Source of the DNA: Diadophis punctatus similis
Lineage: Eukaryota; Chordata; Lepidosauria; Squamata; Dipsadidae
Length of the DNA: 64,000 bases
Direction of reading: 5' to 3'
Assembly: GCA_023053685.1 (NCBI GenBank)
Contig: JALIGW010000002.1
Coordinates: 241,508,677 to 241,572,676, forward strand
Shown here: in pieces, positions 44,425 through 57,616 of the stretch
Layout of the letters: every line of letters starts with the position of its first letter
Position numbering within the stretch: position 1 is the first letter of the stretch
Translations under genes and position numbers: made by a program
The notes under the pieces: generated by a model
Databases searched by the model: none
Told to the model about the DNA's origin: nothing
Seen by the model: the letters and a program-made list of their open reading frames with translations, nothing else

Positions 44425-45755
44425 TGACCTCTCAGTGGCCTTCGATACCATCGACCATGGTATCCTTCTGCATCGGCTCGGCGAGTTGGGAGTGGGAGGC
44501 ACCGTTTTGCGGTGGTTCTCCTCTTATCTCGCCGATCGGATGCAGTCGGTGTTGGCAGGAGGGCAGAGATCGTCCCCCAGGCCCCTATCATGTGGGGTGC
44601 CCCAGGGGTCGGTTCTCTCGCCCATCCTGTTTAACATCTACATGAAACCATTGGGTGAGATCATTCGCAGACATAGGGTGTGTTTCCATCAGTACGCTGA
44701 CGACACCCAGCTGTACATCACCACCCCGTCTGACTTCAGGGAGGCAGTTGATGTAATGTGCCGATGCCTGGACAACGTTAAGATCTGGATGGGGAAGAAC
44801 AGACTCAGACTTAATCCCGACAAGACCGAGTGGCTGTGGATAATGCCTCCTAAGGACCATGATAACTGTCCCTCCTTGGTCTTCGAGGGTGCGAAATTGA
44901 CTCCCTCGGACCAGGTCCGCAACTTGGGGGGGTCCTCCTAGATCCACAGCTAAAATTAGACCATCATCTTTCTGCTGTGGCTAGGGGGGCCTTTGCACAG
45001 GTCCGCCTGGTGCACCAGCTGCGGCCATATTTGGAGAAGGAGGCTTTGCTCACGGTCACTCATGCCCTTGTCACCTCGCGTTTGGACTACTGCAATGCGC
45101 TCTACATGGGGCTACCCTTGAAGAGTATCCGGAGACTTCAGTTGGTGCAAAATGTGGCTGCGCGTGCTGTGGTGGGTGTGCCAAGGTACACCCACATGAC
45201 ACCGATACTCCGCCAGCTGCATTGGTTGCCCATCGGTCTCCGGGTCCAATTCAAGGTGTTGATCACCATCTTTAAAGCCCTTCATGGCTTAGGACCAGGA
45301 TATCTCCGGGACTGCATTCTGCCTCATACTTCCTCCGACCGGTTAGGGCCCACAGAGTTGGCCTCCTCCGGGTCCCGTCGGCCAAGCAATGCCGGCTGGT
45401 GGGCCCCAGGGGGAGGGCCTTCTCTGTGGCTGGCCCCGTGCTCTGGAACCAGCTCCCCCCAGAGACCCCAACCATCCCCACTCTGCTGGCCTTCCGAAAG
45501 GCCGTTAAGAATGGCTCTTCCTGCAGGTGGGAGGGACAGCTTAATCTAATCGAGCTTACCCCCCAAGTATGTATGTTGCTGAATGGATGTTGTTGCTTTT
45601 ATATTGTTTTTAAATTTTGTACTGTTTTTTTAAATTTTATGAAATTTTGATTATTCTTGTATTTCTCTTTGTTGTACACCGCCCTGAGTCCTTCGGGAGT
45701 TGGGCGGCATATAAGAATAACAAAATAAATAAATAAAAATAAATAAATCTTGGCG
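44425..45755 (+). mobile_element. L2-type LINE, 3' half of RT plus 3' UTR
   Basis: Open for 168 codons with [37 protein letters not shown] and the catalytic YADDTQLYI, then broken by a frameshift near 44940. It continues in another frame: [36 protein letters not shown] and FKALHGLGPGYL. The 3' end is CGCCCTGAGTCCTTCGGGAG with an AAAT tail. 5'-truncated. Confidence 0.92.
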
Positions 45756-45832
45756 ATGTTTCGACAAAGTCTCATATATATATATACACACACATATACA
45801 TATACATATACATATAGATAAAGAAGCGATTG

Positions 45833-46150
45833 CCATCCCGATCTCTGGAACATTTAAAATTTTATTTAAAACTACTATTAAAATTGCTAAGCTTTTGTCA
45901 ACCCCTGTTGACTTCGTCAGAGTGTAAGATCCCCATGGAAGAGATGCTTGCTTTTATAGAATGCCTATCAATTTATGTAATGCCTGTCAATTTAGACTTT
46001 GCACGTGTAACCGGTCCACACCCTTTTTTCTCTCCTGTAATTGACTTAATTGTTTCTGCCTTAGTCATGCTGACAGATGAAGATTTCCCCATGGTGTATT
46101 GCCTTTAATAGTAGTTTTAAATAAAATTTTAAATGTTCCAGAGATCGTGA
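45833..46150. mobile_element. Penelope-like element remnant with inverted arms
   Basis: An inverted repeat of about 42 bp: ATCTCTGGAACATTTAAAAT at 45840 and its complement ending CCAGAGAT at 46146. On the minus strand between 45895 and 45935 reads CTGACGAAGTCAAC then GTTGACAAAAGCTTAGC. This resembles the CTGACGAAGT...GAAAGCTT terminal sequence of vertebrate Penelope-like elements, where a hammerhead ribozyme motif sits. No RT ORF. Classification is from memory of the motif. Confidence 0.6.
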
Positions 46151-46207
46151 TGGCTATCTCTTCTTTATCTGTAAATATGCCTGGAACTCGCATTTTTAGA
46201 ACAATCC

Positions 46208-46431
<224 letters not shown>

Positions 46432-46464
46432 ATATAAGAAATGACTGGTGTAGATCATTTAGAG

Positions 46465-46738
46465 AAGGGGTCCCCCAACCCCTGGGCCATGGCGCAGTAC
46501 GAGGCTACAGGACCAGATTACCTTGTGTAATCTGTTCTGAACGAGATTACGCAAGCAGCAGGTATGCACACGTTTGCAAAGCTCCATTTGTGTGAGTGGT
46601 GGGTGTGCGCATCTGCCACTTGTGCAAATGGAACTATGTGCACTTGCGCATATGCCCACTGCTTGCTTGCAGCCATCCCCTCTCTCCTCCCCCTGCTCAG
46701 CCACCAATCCACCAATCCAGAAAGTTTGGGGACCGCTG
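46465..46738. mobile_element. hAT-like element (GGGGTCCCC termini)
   Basis: Left end AAGGGGTCCCCCAACCCC and right end AAGTTTGGGGACCGCTG are imperfect inverted repeats of the type found in Charlie-like hATs. No clear 8-bp duplication. Confidence 0.6.
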
Positions 46739-47197
46739 ATCAACAGTGTTGCAACTGAAGGTCATCTGGTGTTCTTAACATCTAGATTTACTGCCCTCAT
46801 CTACTTTCAAGAAGAGGGGGGAGAGAGAGAGGGAGAGAGAGGGAGGGAGGGAGAGAGAGAGAGAATGTGTTCAACGATTTACATTTCCATATTCATTCCA
46901 GCTTAGGTTTCTTTTGGGAACCTTGTCTCCTCCTCCGCATTTGTCTCATGTTAATATAACTACCTTATTTCTTACCCTATGCAACCCTAGCTGCATGAGA
47001 ATTTTAATTATCAATTAAATTTTTCTACTGTTTGAAGATTGTGTCAAATTTTAATTTGATTAGATTTAAATGATTCATATTTCTATTCTGTTTTTTAAAA
47101 TAACTTTAATTGTCAAATTGGTGCAAAGGAAGCATACAAGCACAATGAAAACTTGAATGAAAAATGAAATGTTATGAGCCTAAAAACAGTTTCACTA

Positions 47198-48101
47198 TTA
47201 TTTCCCTACTTTTATCATTAGATGTTCTTTAGTATTTAGATCTGGCCTCAGGATGATAATGTAGCATTTGGGGAAGAAGATACAGCCCAGCAGCCCAGCA
47301 CTGGAGGCCAAGATGGAGAAGATCTGCACAACTACCATGGACTTTCCTTGGTGCTCAGGTAGGTGGGCAGGAAGGAGACCCAGACACTGCAGAAGACCAG
47401 CATGCTGAAGGTGATTAGCTTGGCTTCGTTAAAAGCCCCAGGTAGGTTCCTAGCCAGAAAAGCTACAGTGAAGCAAATGGCAGCTAGGAAACACATATAG
47501 CCGAGCACAACATAAAACATGGTGACTGAGCCTTCATTGCATTGAAGGATGATCTCTCCAGGTTGAGAGTGCAGATCAGAGTCAGGGAATGGGGGGGAAA
47601 CACACAACCACAGAGCACAGATGACAATTTGGACACCAGAACCAGAAAGGATGATGGAGTTGGCCAAGCTCTTCCCCAACCACCTTCTCATCCTGTTCCC
47701 TGGTTTTGAGGCCAGGAATGCCAACACCACTGTGATGGTTTTGGCCAACACAGAAGACACAGCTACTGAGAAGACAATGCTGAACACTGCTTGTCGTAGA
47801 AGACAGGAGGCTTTTCTTGGTCGGCCGATGAAGAGCAAGGAGGATAAGAAGCAAAGCAGGATGGAGACCAGGAGTATATAGGAGAGGTTGCGGTTGTTGG
47901 CTTTGACAATGGGAGTTTCTAGATATTTAATAAATATGATTAAAACAAAGCCTGTGGTTAGGAACAAGAGTAGGGCAATTGAGACCACGATGATGCCCAG
48001 ATGCTCTTCATAGGACAGGAAATTTATTCTCTTGGGAATACATTGGACTCGGTTCTCAGTTGGATATTGATCATTTGGGCACTTGGTGCATTTTTCAGTA
48101 T
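47198..48101 (-). pseudogene. V2R gene 3, exon 6 (7TM domain) with 1-bp deletion
   Basis: 904 bp, against 905 in gene 2. After a TCTCAG acceptor it reads [20 protein letters not shown], then the helices with [40 protein letters not shown] and [20 protein letters not shown]. In helix 6-7 gene 2 has CTTTCCTTTGGTGC (plus strand, 13720) where this copy has CTTTCCTTGGTGC (about 47343-47350). The missing T shifts the frame after YLSTK, giving an early stop at 47332. The remainder to the TAA at 47198 is preserved in the other frame. The lesion looks young because the rest is nearly identical to gene 2. Confidence 0.92.
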
Positions 48102-48486
48102 CTGAGAAAACAGAAAGTAATATTTCTTTTATAGTGTCTCCTTTTGCATTTCAAGAAAGAGCTTCTTTGGATGACAACTGATGTGACCAACCATGGCAAA
48201 TGCGTAAGTTAGAAATACAAATGGGGGGCTGCTTGATAATACTAACTGTGACTGTGGGAAAGTCCCACAAACTTTACTTCATATTGCAACTGAATGTCCC
48301 TCACACTGTTCTCGGGATCCCTGCTGTTATCTCTCTCTACAATGACTTTAGCTTCTAAAATTGAATAGATGAATCAATCTATTTCCATACTCTCTAGATT
48401 CGGTGACAGTTTTAATGACTTAATGAGCTCCACATATATATATTTGTTTTCTGAGGTTTTCGCGGGTGAAAACCCGAATACCCAAA

Positions 48487-48651
<165 letters not shown>

Positions 48652-48797
48652 TTGTTAATTTATTAATTACAGAATTGGAAGATACCGTGAAGATCCCTTA
48701 ATTATCTTTACCCCTCTTTTTTATTATGTCTGGTTGCTTTTAATCCCAAAAGTGAATGTAAGGCTTTCCCCCCCTTTTAGAACCACAAGAGGATATT

Positions 48798-48995
<198 letters not shown>

Positions 48996-49661
48996 CTTAT
49001 ATTTGTTTGCATTCCACTGTTCATTTTGCCAAACCTGGGACTGTTGAACTGGGCTGCAATCAATATTTGGGTTTTACTTCTTAAACCACAACTTTGGAAG
49101 TTAAAGTATTGGAGAGGAAAGAGGCAGATTTTATGCCTAATAATGGTAAATTTAGTTTACACCTCTCCTCTCACAGTGGATTTTGTGAGGAGTCCTCCGT
49201 TTGTCCCAAAGGTGCTTCTTCAAAAGGCAACTGAAGATGTTTCACTTTCCATCCAAGATTTTGAGGGCACAGATATACCTCCAAGTGGCCTCAAGGACTC
49301 TCAGAAAGACTCCTAATGACCAGATGACCGTAAGGAATAAAAATCTCTCCATTCTCCACCATTCAGTCAGAACTGAAAAGCTTTTTGGATGAGAAGTAAA
49401 ATGTCTTCAAGGAAAAACAAAGAAGTCCAGTTGCCTTTTGAAAAGCACCTTTGGGGACAACCATGACCTGGATGACTGAGAATCTCCTCCTCTGTTTGGT
49501 TTTTTCTTGTCCTTTGAACCCAGATGCTCTTCCTCCATGGTTCTCCTAATTTGATATTTCTGCCTATGTAGCCCTATGATCAGAGGTGGGCTGCTGGTGG
49601 TTCGCACCGGTTCAGGCATACTGGTAGTTAAGATTATGCGTAGTTCGGTGAACCCGCAAAT

Positions 49662-49996
49662 CAGTGGTGAAATCCAATTTTTTTACTACCGGTTCTGTGG
49701 GCATGGCTTGGTGGGCGTGGTGTGGCTTGGTGGACGTGGCAGGGGAAGAATATGGCAAAATCTGCATTTCCACCTCACTCCAGGGGAAGGGTACTGCAAA
49801 ATCCACATTCCCTCCCCATTCCTGGGGGGAGGATATTGCAAAATCTCCATTCCTACCCCACTCTGGGACCAGCCAGAGGTGGTATTTGCCGGTTCTCTGA
49901 ATTACTCAAAATTTCTGCTACCAGTTCTCCGAACTACTCCCAATTTCCTCTACCGGTTCTCCAGAACCTGTCAGAACCTGCTGGATTTCACCCCTG
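49662..49996. mobile_element. hAT-type AACCGG element nested in the composite
   Basis: Reversed relative to 20477: CAGTGGTGAAATCCAATTTT to GGATTTCACCCCTG. Flanks CCGCAAAT and CCAAAATG are similar but not identical. Confidence 0.8.
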
Positions 49997-51816
49997 CCAA
50001 AATGCCACCACTGGCTGGCCCCGCCCCACCCCTCTCCATCCTGCCCCACCCCGTCACTCCTTATCTCGCCTCCCCTGCCTTGGCCGGTGGCTAGAGTCAT
50101 GTCTGCGGCCCAGCTGCCCTCTGGCTCCTCAACTCGCTCACTTGCACAGACCACGTGGTCTCCACGGCACAGCTGATTTCCACACCTTGCCTGCTCTGCT
50201 CACCATGGCTGCCTGCAAAAGTAAGGTGCTTGGCCGAAGGGCTGCCTCTGGGTGCACATGGTGAGGCTTGGCCGCCTTTTTGGGCCTGGCTCTCACCATC
50301 CTTCTGCCCACATGCCGCCTGCTCACCTTCCATCTTGGCTTGGGGAGACGCACCAGCTCTTGCCTCTAGCCTTCAATGGGGCCTCTACCCACATGCCGCC
50401 TGCTCACCCTCTCTACCTCGTGTCGGGTTTCGTATTTAGGCCACGATGGGGAGACCGCCACGCTGGGCCTGAGACCACTGCTCCTCTGCAATGCACGCAT
50501 ACAGCCCCAGGACATCCACCTGCCCAACCTCCCAGACCGCTGCCACCACCACCAGGTGCTGGCCGAATTGGGATCTGAAGGGCAGGGCGCTCAGTCCAGC
50601 AGAGGTACATGGAAACTCTGGAGCTCACCTTTGGAACGGATCAGTTTGTCAAGCCAGGCTTTGATCCCCAGGAAGGGCTCCTCGGCTGCACTTTTTAAAA
50701 AGGACTTTTAATAAAACCTCCAATGTGGCAGCCAAGATCCAATCCTAAGCCAAAAAACCCAGCTCTCCCCTCAGCTCTCTCTGCTTCGTCTTGCTAAATT
50801 GTGCCTACAGCCTGAGGGAGGATGAGAAATTTAACGGGCAGTAGAGGGAGTGGAAGAACGGAAAGGCAGCAGAGGCCATGAAGTAAACTCAAGTTTCTTA
50901 GCTTGGACCAGCAAAATGTGGTGGGCAGTGGTGGCAGGGAATACAAAAGGCCAACTGGAGAGATGGCGCAGCGCTCGGCCATCCAGGCTTCAAAGAAAAC
51001 TTTGCCTCAGGGCAAGGGGCACAACCTGCTTTATAAAACAGAAGATCCTGCTAAGTTCCAGATCCTACAAAACAACCCACGGTTCAGTCTGTGCGCTCAG
51101 CTCCTGCCTTTCTAAACCTCCCCCCACACCACCCCACTTGCTTCCACCGTGGCGTCGCCAGCTTGGCTTGCTTACCTCCATCCTGTTTCCCCTCCTTCAG
51201 AGGCCACTTACTCTCCCCACTTCTTCCCCAACAACCGCCTCTTTCTTTATCCAAACGTACACACAGAGCAAACACGCACATATCTCATGGTGCCATAGGG
51301 ACTCACCCACGTGCCGTCTCCACACAGAAGGTCCCAGCGCCGTGATATGTGTGCGTGTTTGCTCTGTGTGTATTTTAAGGCCGAGAAGGAGGAGAAGACT
51401 TGGCCAAACTTTTCCTGCCTTGGAAGCTGCTCGGAAGGCAGCCGCCATGTCCTGTCCCTTTAAGGTCCCCCCTCCGCCACCAGGCTTCAAGTTGCAGAGC
51501 AACCAAGAGAGTCAAACCTTTTCGTTTGGTGGCAGCGGCCCTGCTTTGCTGCCTTTGCACAGGGCCAGACAGCAGGCAGCGTCGAAGTACCTTAAAGGGA
51601 CAGGCCGCGGTGGCTGCCTTCTGAGCAGCTCTGCTGCGAAGGGAGTCAGAAAAGTCCAGCCAAGTCTTCTCCTTCTCGGCTTCAAACATACAAACAGAGC
51701 AAACACGCACATCTCACAGTGCCGGAGGGACTCGCCCATGCGCCGTCTCCTTGCAGAAGGTCCCGGCACTGTGAGAGGTGTACATGTTTGCTCTATGTGT
51801 ATGTACTGTAACACAC

Positions 51817-52567
<751 letters not shown>

Positions 52568-52684
52568 ATGTATGAAGCCGAGAAGGAGGAGAAGACTTGG
52601 CTGAACTTTTCTGCCTCCCTTCACAGCAGAGCTGCTCGGAAGGCAGCCGCCGCGGCCTGTCCCTTTAAGGTGCTTCGTGTAAAT

Positions 52685-53126
<442 letters not shown>

Positions 53127-53982
53127 ATTTAGCATGATGAAGCATATGTGCTGGGTGGGGAGGGAAGAGCTGGATTTTTGGCACGGGATTGGATCTTGGC
53201 TGCCGCATTGGAGGCTTCATTAAAAGTCCTTTTTAAAAATTGCGGCTGTGGAGCCCTTCTTCACACGGGATCACCCAGCAGGGAGGAGGGAGAAGGGGGT
53301 GGCTGCTAGCAGAGAGGAGAGTGCTTCTGGGACGAGGGGATCCAGGAAAAGAAAAGGCAGCTTGCAAGAGCGGAGGCAGGACAGCAAAGCAAGCGAGGGA
53401 GTGAACATTTGGCTTGCTGGGTGGCCTCTTTATTCCCCCTCACTCCCAAGGCAGCTGGGTAGCACCCGTCTCCTTGTGTGAGATGCGACCGAAGGGCCTT
53501 CTTGTCTGGAGCGCTGCCCTCGTTCAGACTCGCCACCTCCCTCTGGCTGCCCTCGGCTGAGCGCGGCTGCCCCACCAACCAACACCAGCTTAGTCGACAC
53601 CACCACCATCTGCACCCAAAATCTTTCATCTTGAAATGTTTCTTGAAAGTCACCCCAAAGTAGGCTCCTTATCCTACATTCTCAGTAGAGGTAGTCCTCA
53701 ATTTATGGCCACAACTGAGCCAAAATTTCCATTGCTAACAAGATTTAAGTGAGTTTTGCTCCATTTTGTGATTTTCCTTGCCACCGTTAAGTGATGTTCA
53801 GTAGTGGTAAATAAATAGAGATTGTATCTTGTTGAGGCTGGGAGGCGGGTCCAGGCATGGTGAGTGACGTTGAGTTGGCCACACCCACCCAGTCACATGA
53901 CCACCCAGCCACGCCCACCCAGCCAGTCATTAGGGCAGAGAACCGGTTGTTAAAAAAATTGCAGCCCACCACTGCCTATGAT

Positions 53983-54572
53983 CTTAATAAAGATGCCTGA
54001 TGGATAAATAATTGAAATGTTGATTGATTGATTGAATGATTGATCAATGTATCATTGGCCTATGAAGTAGAGTTGGTTAGGTGAGAAAAAGCCTGAAATC
54101 ATATTGATTGATTGAATGATTGATCAATGTATCATTGGCCTATGAAGTAGAGTTGGTTAGGTGAGAAAAAGCCTGAAACCATTCCTCAACTTTCAAAGAA
54201 TTCAGAAAGAGCAGCATGGAAGGATACTTCCACACTGATAAATAAAAGAGAGATTTCCTCTGGCAGAAGAAACCTTGCCCAATCCACCGTGTCCTTCTAT
54301 CTCTATCTCATCCTACCTCTTCCTTCAAGATTCTTATTCCTATCTTTATGGGCGGGAAGCCTAAATGGAATATGCATAATGAAATTAACGAACAAGGACG
54401 AAATGTTTATGCGTAGTGTCTATGGAGATTCTCAATCATCCAGGTCATGGTTGTCCCAAAGGTGCTTTTTCAAAAAAGCAACTGGACTTTCATGCTTAGA
54501 TGTGTCTGTTAACAGTACATTGGCTAAAATGCTATGCTTGAATCCAGTAACCTCTCCTCTGGTGTCACCCAC
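53983..54572. other. V2R gene 3 intron 5, right part
   Basis: A direct repeat of about 77 bp (TTGATTGATTGAATGATTGA with following sequence) occurs at 54022 and 54101. No gene. Confidence 0.6.
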
Positions 54573-54699
54573 CTTCCTGAGTGGAGATGGTCCCACCTGG
54601 ACAGGGAACACAGTCATAGCAGCAAACTGGCTCCCCTTCTCGCTTCCGCTTGAAAAATCCAGGACGACAATTGTCCACACATTGGGACCGAGGCAGAGA
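54573..54699 (-). pseudogene. V2R gene 3, exon 5 (cysteine-rich linker)
   Basis: 127 bp, after CTGCTTAG and before a GTGGGTGA donor. Open frame [20 protein letters not shown] followed by [19 protein letters not shown]. It has the conserved cysteines of the NCD3G domain. It serves as reference for the 2-bp deletion in the gene 2 counterpart. The exon is intact but belongs to a gene with a broken exon 6. Confidence 0.92.
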
Positions 54700-54976
54700 C
54701 TAAGCAGAAAACAGGAAAAACACAGAAAATAGAGTATGTTCGGAGTCACCATGCATGAAAAATGGAGATAGAAGTGAACATTAGCCAAATGGTATCTTGC
54801 TTTCACTTAGATAAGTATAAAATTTCTAAGTAATACGAAATAGTTATAGGAGATATAACTACTGGCAGATTCTTCATTTAGTTCCTCAGTTTTGCTTCTG
54901 GCACATCAGATTCCAGTAAAGGAATTTTTATTTAATAAAAACTCTGCAGTGATGGAATTGAGGCATAGGTTATTCT
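54700..54976. other. V2R gene 3 intron 4, before the DIRS element
   Basis: AT-rich, no feature. Confidence 0.5.
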
Positions 54977-55125
54977 CCATCCTATGAGGAGCCAGCAGTC
55001 AGGATGGGTTGTCTCCGCCTACCAGCAGTCCAGGACGAGTCACTTTTTTTCTTTAAAACCCCTGGATCCGCCCTCTGAGACCCAGTTTTTGACTCGTCCT
55101 CAGCAGAGCAGGACGTGGCGAAGAC
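54977..55125 (+). repeat. DIRS left inverted terminal repeat
   Basis: Runs from CCATCCTATGAGGAGCCAGC to GACGTGGCGAAGAC. It matches the complement of the right repeat, including GGTTGTCTCCGCCTACCAGC and AAAACCCCTGGATCCGCCCT, with an extra 12 bp (AGGACGAGTCAC). Confidence 0.93.
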
Positions 55126-55909
55126 AGCTCATCCAACTGCTGGTTCCTTCAGGCTCCTCAGATCGATCTAGAAAGCAAGAAGAAAATCAGGTCGTATTGG
55201 GACTTTTTCATTCTCCCATTTATCAAGCAATCTGTGAGCGAGGGGACCGTGGCAAGCCGCTGCAATCTTTAGCCTAGGCTGCCACGTGGGGCTTTGGGCT
55301 CCAGGCCTAGCCCCCCCCTCCACCCACCTTCTCTCCGATCCCATTCTCTTCGGAAGGTGGAACAAGGGAACGATCGCTCCGCGGCCACAGCCAGCCCTTT
55401 TCATCGCCGTTTGGCTTTGGTCCGGCTCTGGCTGTGAAGGGCCCTCCCGTTGCCGCCCCCTCGCTCACAGCCACGAGGAAAGGAGCGATTCGCCGCTTGC
55501 CGCCCGCATTCAGTGCCGGAGGGGAAAACGAAAGCGATTAGCGGCTCAGCCATCGGGCCGCTTGCCGCGTGGAGACGCCGATTGCAGGAGCCTCGCTGCC
55601 GGCTCCAGCCTTTTAAATTTGGCGCCATTCGAGCGGCTCCCTTAAAGCGATCGGCAGCGCCCCCGGAGGCCTCTCGCATCTCTCTCTCTTCGCCTTTGAC
55701 CGCGAAACCGAAAGGAGAACCGTCACGAGGCATCTTCTCTCCCCTCAGCACTAACAAGGGGAAATCGAAAGACGTCGTCTCGGGGCTTGGCTAACAAAGG
55801 GAGGGGAGAGGTGCCCCTGTACGGATTCAGGCCTTAGTGGATCCCTCAAAGGGAAACAACCTTTCCAACTGCGGGTAGGCGCAAGAGGCGAGAAAGGCCA
55901 GGAACACAT
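55126..55909 (+). other. DIRS 5' untranslated region
   Basis: GC- and CpG-rich leader between the left repeat and the gag-like ORF. No recognised gene; probably holds the promoter. Confidence 0.6.
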
Positions 55910-57616
55910 ATGGCTAAAGGAATGCCTTCCACCTCTTCCAAGCCGGGGGGAAAGAGGAAGCACAAAACTAACAGGCCCAACGATGATGAGGCAGCAGCCT
56001 CTGCATCTCAGGCAGGCAGGGCAGGGCCTACAAGGGCTGAGCAGCGCAGGGACCGCGCCCTGCAGAAGATGCACGACAGGGCAGCCAATGCAGGGGCATC
56101 TCAGGCCCCTGCCTCTCAACCTGCACTGGCCCAGGGTCTAGAGGCCACAACCCTCCCCCAGATTTCATCTTCCCTTTGGGGCCCTGGCGGACTGGGGATC
56201 CCATCTGCTGCACCACAAGCTGCTGCAGGTCAGGAGGGCAATCTAGACCTCCAGATTTCTACACCACAGGCCCAGGAGGTGCCTCAGCCGCCTCTTCCTC
56301 CAGCTGTGGTCCAGGGGATTGAGCCTTCAACTCAGCTAGGCCCAGCTCAGGCACCACCAGCTCTCCCCTTTGATCCTACTCTGATCCAACAATGGATCGC
56401 CTCTGCGGTACAAACCAGCATCACTGCAAATCTCCAAACCCTGGCGGCTTCGCTACCGCCCTTGGGCTCTGGGACTTCCTCCCCTCAGCTGAATCCCCAA
56501 CCAGGAACCAGCGCTGATTTCCTGGCAGCGGATCAGTTGTCCAACATTTCGGAGGAGGAGAATCTTGATGATTTCCAGGTAGATCAGATGGACACCATGG
56601 GTGAACTTTCAGACGATGAAGCAGCTGGTCCTTCCCAGCCTCCGACGGCTGCGCTCTTTCCGCCTGGACTGTTCAAGTCCCTGTTAAGCAAGGCCAGGGC
56701 GGCCGCTGGCCTCTCGGCTCCCGCCAATCCGGCGCCCTTACTAAATACTCCTTTGCGGCCTATATTCTCTTCGGTCACGCCAGAACCGGATTCAGTCCCG
56801 GCCCCTTCCCTATTCATAGATACAGTAAGAAATCAGTGGGCCGCTCCGGCTACAGGGTCTAACCCCTCCACCCTCGAACGCCAGTTCTTTAGTGTGGCCT
56901 CTGAACTGGGGGACATTCTTGAGGTTCCAGCGGTAGACCCCCCAGTCTTGGCACTGCACGCCCAGACCACTCTTCCCAGTGAATCGGAGGAGAACCTCAA
57001 GCCTGAAGATCGGAAGGTGGAACAGGCGTTAGTGCGCGCACACCAGGCGGCGGCCTGGGCCATCAAGGCGGCTTCTACTTCCTCCTTCTTCGCTAGAGTG
57101 GCTCTCCTTTGGGTGAAACAATTACAGGACCTCATTCCTGAGACCAACATAAGGGCACATCAAGACCTTAACAAAATTTTTGCTACCTGCCAATTTCTCG
57201 CTGACTCCACGCTGTACTCTTCCAAATTTACATCTAAAGCAATGGCATCTACCATCGTAGCCAGACGCATGCTGTGGCTCAAACAGTGGCCCGTAGAGAC
57301 ACGCCACAAATGGCGTCTAGCGTCTAAGCCCCTCAAAGGGAAACAACTTTTCGGGGACTCTCTGGACCCCTTTCTCATCGAATCGAAGGACAAGAAGAAG
57401 ATTCTACCATCACTATCTCGCAGAGGCCTTCCTCGACAGACCCCCTATCCCCGGCGGCCCTTTCGTCACGCTGACCAGGGATCCAGTTTTCCCCGGTCCC
57501 CAGGTCAGTATTCGGGGAGGTTCCGTTCCAATCAGGACAGGGCCGGTAGGGGAAGACAATTCAGGAGGCGCTTTCGTGGCGGCGCCAGTGGGCGTCCCGC
57601 CAAGCGAGGCAAGTAG
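55910..57616 (+). CDS. DIRS ORF1, gag-like protein
   Basis: 568 codons from ATG 55910 to the TAG ending at 57616. The N-terminus is basic (KPGGKRKHKTNRP), followed by a long Pro/Ala/Gln-rich region and an acidic part (SNISEEENLDDFQVDQMDTM). A better-folded-looking segment follows (VEQALVRAHQAAAWAIKAAS, FATCQFLADSTLYSSKFTSK, ARRMLWLKQWPVETRHKWRL). The end is Arg/Gly-rich (GRGRQFRRRFRGGASGRPAK), suited to RNA binding. No zinc knuckle was seen. It overlaps the start of the RT ORF by about 40 bp. The ORF is intact. Confidence 0.88.
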   Translation: MAKGMPSTSSKPGGKRKHKTNRPNDDEAAASASQAGRAGPTRAEQRRDRALQKMHDRAANAGASQAPASQPALAQGLEATTLPQISSSLWGPGGLGIPSAAPQAAAGQEGNLDLQISTPQAQEVPQPPLPPAVVQGIEPSTQLGPAQAPPALPFDPTLIQQWIASAVQTSITANLQTLAASLPPLGSGTSSPQLNPQPGTSADFLAADQLSNISEEENLDDFQVDQMDTMGELSDDEAAGPSQPPTAALFPPGLFKSLLSKARAAAGLSAPANPAPLLNTPLRPIFSSVTPEPDSVPAPSLFIDTVRNQWAAPATGSNPSTLERQFFSVASELGDILEVPAVDPPVLALHAQTTLPSESEENLKPEDRKVEQALVRAHQAAAWAIKAASTSSFFARVALLWVKQLQDLIPETNIRAHQDLNKIFATCQFLADSTLYSSKFTSKAMASTIVARRMLWLKQWPVETRHKWRLASKPLKGKQLFGDSLDPFLIESKDKKKILPSLSRRGLPRQTPYPRRPFRHADQGSSFPRSPGQYSGRFRSNQDRAGRGRQFRRRFRGGASGRPAKRGK

